Positions 5,615 through 7,051 of a stretch of DNA of 7,051 nt are shown here, one piece after another. The stretch lies in contig CAIPWG010000339.1 in assembly GCA_903868655.1 (NCBI GenBank), positions 1 through 7,051 of the forward strand. Reading direction: 5' to 3'. The notes under the pieces were generated by a model. That model had not been told where the DNA came from, did not search any database, and saw nothing but the letters and a program-made list of their open reading frames with translations. A program made the position numbers and the translations under genes. Position 1 is the first letter of the stretch, and each line of letters begins with the position of its first letter. Source of the DNA: an uncultured Sphingomonadales bacterium (GTDB taxonomy: Bacteria > Pseudomonadota > Alphaproteobacteria > Sphingomonadales > Sphingomonadaceae).

Positions 5615-6397
5615 TCAACCGCGCGCGGCCTGTTCCATCGGCTCTCCATCGACGGGATATCCCGCATCGTTTGGTATAACCAGCCAAGGCACGCCTTCAC
5701 GCTGTTCCATCCAGGGCGAAATGGTCTGGATAGGTGTGGCCAGTGCATGGGCTTGCGCGCTGGTAAAATCGGGCCATAGCGCCAGGCGTTCAAGATTTCT
5801 GCGGGTGGGAAATATCAATTTGATCCGCCCCTGCGCCGCAAGATCAAGCGCCTCGCTGGCAGTGGCCCAGAACAAGTGTCGATTCTCGGTCGAATCGACC
5901 ATCAGATCAACCGCACCGGTACCGAGATCGGCGAGATAAAAGCGCGTGTCATAAACCCGAATCTCGCGATGGCGAGGCCACCAGCGGGCAAACGGGACCA
6001 GACTGCCAAAATCGACCTCCCAGCCTTCATCGGCCAGAATGGCGCCGAGGCTGTCACCGCCCAGCAGGCGCGCACGCGCTGCAATTGCGCGCGGTGCCGT
6101 GACGGTGCCTTTGACCCCAACGATCAAACCGCTTTCTTCCAGCGTTTCGCGTACTGCCGCCACGCGTGCTGCGGCATCTTCGGGATCAAGCGCATCAGCG
6201 CCCGGCACGGTTGCGGCCAGCACACGGTCGGACGGATCTACCGCGCCGCCAGGAAACACCGTCGCCCCTCCCGCAAATGCCATCGTGCCGGAGCGTTCGA
6301 GCAGCAACAATTCGGGCGGGCCGCCGTCAGCACTGCGCCGAAACACCACCACGGTCGCCGCCGGACGCGCCGGTGGTATCTCGTCGGACAATTCCAT
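5615..6397 (-). CDS. NUDIX hydrolase, NUDT19-like
   Basis: A 260-residue Nudix-fold enzyme. Such enzymes cleave nucleoside diphosphates linked to another group, needing Mg2+ or Mn2+. FPGGAVDPSD (48-57) supplies the glycine start of the Nudix box and RETLEESGL (83-91) its metal-binding end, including E87 and E88. Between them about 20 extra residues replace the usual short spacing. An enlarged insert here is a feature of the NUDT19/coenzyme A diphosphatase-like subgroup, as are DTRFYLA (150-156) and FPTRRNLERL (196-205). A CoA-type or other cofactor diphosphate substrate is therefore plausible but unproven. The ATG at 6397 has AAGGGGGAC upstream ending seven bases before it. The protein is full length with no signal peptide and is probably cytoplasmic. 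Its upstream side faces the plus-strand sigma-54 element, so the two transcripts are divergent. Confidence 0.92.
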   Translation of the reverse strand: MELSDEIPPARPAATVVVFRRSADGGPPELLLLERSGTMAFAGGATVFPGGAVDPSDRVLAATVPGADALDPEDAAARVAAVRETLEESGLIVGVKGTVTAPRAIAARARLLGGDSLGAILADEGWEVDFGSLVPFARWWPRHREIRVYDTRFYLADLGTGAVDLMVDSTENRHLFWATASEALDLAAQGRIKLIFPTRRNLERLALWPDFTSAQAHALATPIQTISPWMEQREGVPWLVIPNDAGYPVDGEPMEQAARG

Positions 6398-6471
6398 TCA
6401 GCCCGTCCCCCTTGTCAGTCTGCTTCGTCCTACGATGGAACGACCAATCGGTCTTGCCAAGAGGGTGTTCG

Positions 6472-6497
6472 GGCGAAAAGTGGTTATTCGTTTTCGC
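6472..6497. promoter_or_regulatory. Upstream element 1: inverted repeat GCGAAAA / TTTTCGC
   Basis: GCGAAAA (6473-6479) and TTTTCGC (6491-6497) are perfect complements around 11 bases. The element also has GGCGAAA (6472-6478) and TTCGTTTTC (6487-6495), both repeated in element 2. Its centre lies about 120 bases before the predicted sigma-54 start near 6605, a usual distance for an activator (enhancer-binding protein) site. The cognate activator is unknown. It could instead control the divergent Nudix gene. Confidence 0.45.
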
Positions 6498-6541
6498 TGT
6501 CGGCTGGCTTTACATTCGCGACAAAGTGAAGGACCTGTTTT

Positions 6542-6568
6542 TTGGCGAAACAGTTCGTTTTCCGCCAA
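6542..6568. promoter_or_regulatory. Upstream element 2: inverted repeat TTGGCG / CGCCAA
   Basis: TTGGCG (6542-6547) and CGCCAA (6563-6568) are perfect complements, and AAA/TTT inside extends the symmetry with one bulged base. It shares GGCGAAA (6544-6550) and TTCGTTTTC (6554-6562) with element 1, about 70 bases away, but with a spacer of three bases instead of eight. It lies about 50 bases before the predicted transcription start. Confidence 0.45.
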
Positions 6569-6578
6569 TTTAAAAGTT

Positions 6579-6594
6579 TGGCACAGAGCTTGCT
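6579..6594 (+). promoter_or_regulatory. Near-consensus sigma-54 (-24/-12) promoter
   Basis: TGGCACAGAGCTTGCT matches the sigma-54 consensus TGGCACG-N4-TTGCW except for A in place of the G after TGGCAC. The invariant GG (6580-6581) and GC (6592-6593) are separated by exactly ten bases. No sigma-70 hexamer pair with proper spacing was seen here. Transcription would start near 6605 on the plus strand, just ahead of a strongly structured stretch ending in a terminator. RpoN recognition is inferred from consensus only. Confidence 0.65.
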
Positions 6595-6604
6595 AAAACC
6601 CCAT

Positions 6605-6758
6605 CGTCCCTAGATGCTTCGTTGTGATGAGGCGGAGCCTGTCCCCAATCCTCGGCTCCGCCTCATGCCATGAAACAGAATACTGCCGGTGTCCCCCGGC
6701 AGCTTCATGTCCCCAAACGAAAAAGCGGCCCTTGCAGATGCAAGGGCCGCTTTTCTTT
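6605..6758 (+). ncRNA. Candidate sigma-54-dependent small RNA with C-rich loops
   Basis: Between the sigma-54 promoter and the terminator lie about 150 nt with no credible ORF and three successive stems. Stem 1 is a perfect 13-bp pair (6627-6639 with 6654-6666) and a 14-base loop. Stem 2 is CATGAA/TTCATG (6669-6674, 6704-6709) enclosing CTGCCGG/CCGGCAG (6683-6689, 6696-6702). Stem 3 is the 15-bp terminator hairpin. UGUCCCC occurs at 6640-6646 (in loop 1), 6690-6696 (loop 2, running one base into the stem) and 6708-6714 (mostly in the unpaired stretch before stem 3). Repeated exposed C-rich motifs are typical of small RNAs that block Shine-Dalgarno sequences. I do not recognise it as a named RNA family. 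The alternative is that these hairpins only serve the 3' end of grxD. Confidence 0.55.
6721..6754. terminator. Bidirectional rho-independent terminator
   Basis: A perfect 15-bp hairpin joins 6721-6735 and 6740-6754 around the 4-base loop AGAT. The GC-rich core is flanked by AAAA and TTTT, and the plus strand continues TTTTCTTT. It therefore works in both directions: for a plus-strand RNA from the sigma-54 promoter, and for grxD, whose stop lies 46 bases away on the minus strand. Confidence 0.9.
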
Positions 6759-6800
6759 GCAGCGCAGCGGCAAGCCATGGCCGCACGACGGCAAAAAATT

Positions 6801-7051
6801 TCAGGCGCGGGGAATACCTGCTTCGGTTACCAGTTCTTCCAGTTCGCCGGCCTCAAACATTTCCATCATGATGTCCGAGCCACCCAAAAATTCGCCTTTG
6901 ACATAAAGCTGGGGAATGGTCGGCCATTGCGAATAGTCTTTGATACCATTGCGGACTTCCATGTCCTGCAGCACGTCGACGCTGGCATATTCCACGCCCA
7001 GTCGTTCCAGAATGGCCACGGCCCGGCTGGAAAATCCGCATTGCGGAAACA
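6801..7051 (-). CDS. grxD: Monothiol CGFS glutaredoxin, Grx4/GrxD family (5' end outside window)
   Basis: The last 82 residues of a monothiol glutaredoxin; the frame is open through the window edge, so the start is missing. The visible part begins [14 protein letters not shown], holding the CGFS active site whose single cysteine, with glutathione, ligates a bridging [2Fe-2S] cluster. [16 protein letters not shown] follows, with the cis-proline TIPQ glutathione-binding loop, then [13 protein letters not shown]. These match E. coli GrxD nearly block for block. The family carries and delivers iron-sulfur clusters in the cytoplasm, often with a BolA partner, and bolA is commonly adjacent upstream in alphaproteobacteria (beyond this window). 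A GTG at 7019 lies after the active site and is not the true start. It ends upstream of a strong bidirectional terminator. Confidence 0.95.
   Translation of the reverse strand, partial: FPQCGFSSRAVAILERLGVEYASVDVLQDMEVRNGIKDYSQWPTIPQLYVKGEFLGGSDIMMEMFEAGELEELVTEAGIPRA

Noticed and set aside
5876..6529. A plus-strand open frame of 217 codons across the Nudix gene and its upstream region
   Set aside because: Antisense shadow of a clear Nudix hydrolase. It would also run through the upstream elements of the sigma-54 promoter.
6614..6673. A 19-codon ORF inside the candidate small RNA
   Set aside because: There is no Shine-Dalgarno sequence, and its codons consist of the two arms of stem 1.
6593..6778. 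A 61-codon minus-strand frame downstream of grxD
   Set aside because: It lies in the terminator and hairpin region and reads as a Cys/Lys-rich by-product of the inverted repeats.
6670..6906. A 78-codon plus-strand frame running through the terminator into grxD
   Set aside because: It would be translated through a strong intrinsic terminator and is antisense to grxD.

Overview
The window looks like chromosomal DNA from a moderately GC-rich alphaproteobacterium, most likely of the Sphingomonadales. This is inferred from codon usage, the protein style and the gene set (a DUF1800/DUF1501 pair, a CGFS glutaredoxin, an ExoY-type sugar transferase); no marker gene fixes the genus. No transposase, CRISPR array, tRNA or rRNA was seen.

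Layout. Positions 41-3621, minus strand, hold a likely operon read right to left: an exported DUF1800 protein, an exported DUF1501 protein 14 bases downstream, and a TauE/SafE membrane transporter 69 bases further on. A candidate promoter lies at 3714-3743. Positions 3744-4104 carry no convincing gene but contain imperfect hairpins. On the plus strand at 4105-4359 are two tiny ORFs whose stop and start codons abut. The second encodes a 49-residue single-span membrane protein with a very strong ribosome binding site. It converges on an ExoY/PglC-type sugar transferase (4392-5003, minus), and an 11-bp perfect inverted repeat lies at the junction. Next on the minus strand come an 84-residue tail-anchored hypothetical protein (5221-5475) and a NUDT19-like Nudix hydrolase (5615-6397). 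The right edge cuts a monothiol CGFS glutaredoxin, grxD (6801 to beyond 7051, minus).

The most interesting region is the roughly 400-base gap between the Nudix gene and grxD. On the plus strand it shows, in order, two related GGCGAAA/TTCGTTTTC elements, a near-consensus sigma-54 (-24/-12) promoter, and about 150 nt of strongly structured sequence. That sequence has a 13-bp perfect hairpin, a two-part hairpin, and a 15-bp perfect hairpin with a T-run that reads as a rho-independent terminator. UGUCCCC occurs three times in it, once wholly in a loop, once largely in a loop and once between hairpins. I read this as a candidate sigma-54-dependent small RNA with C-rich seeds able to pair with Shine-Dalgarno sequences. 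The neighbouring Nudix ribosome binding site is a 7-nt perfect complement. This is inference from sequence pattern only and needs expression data.
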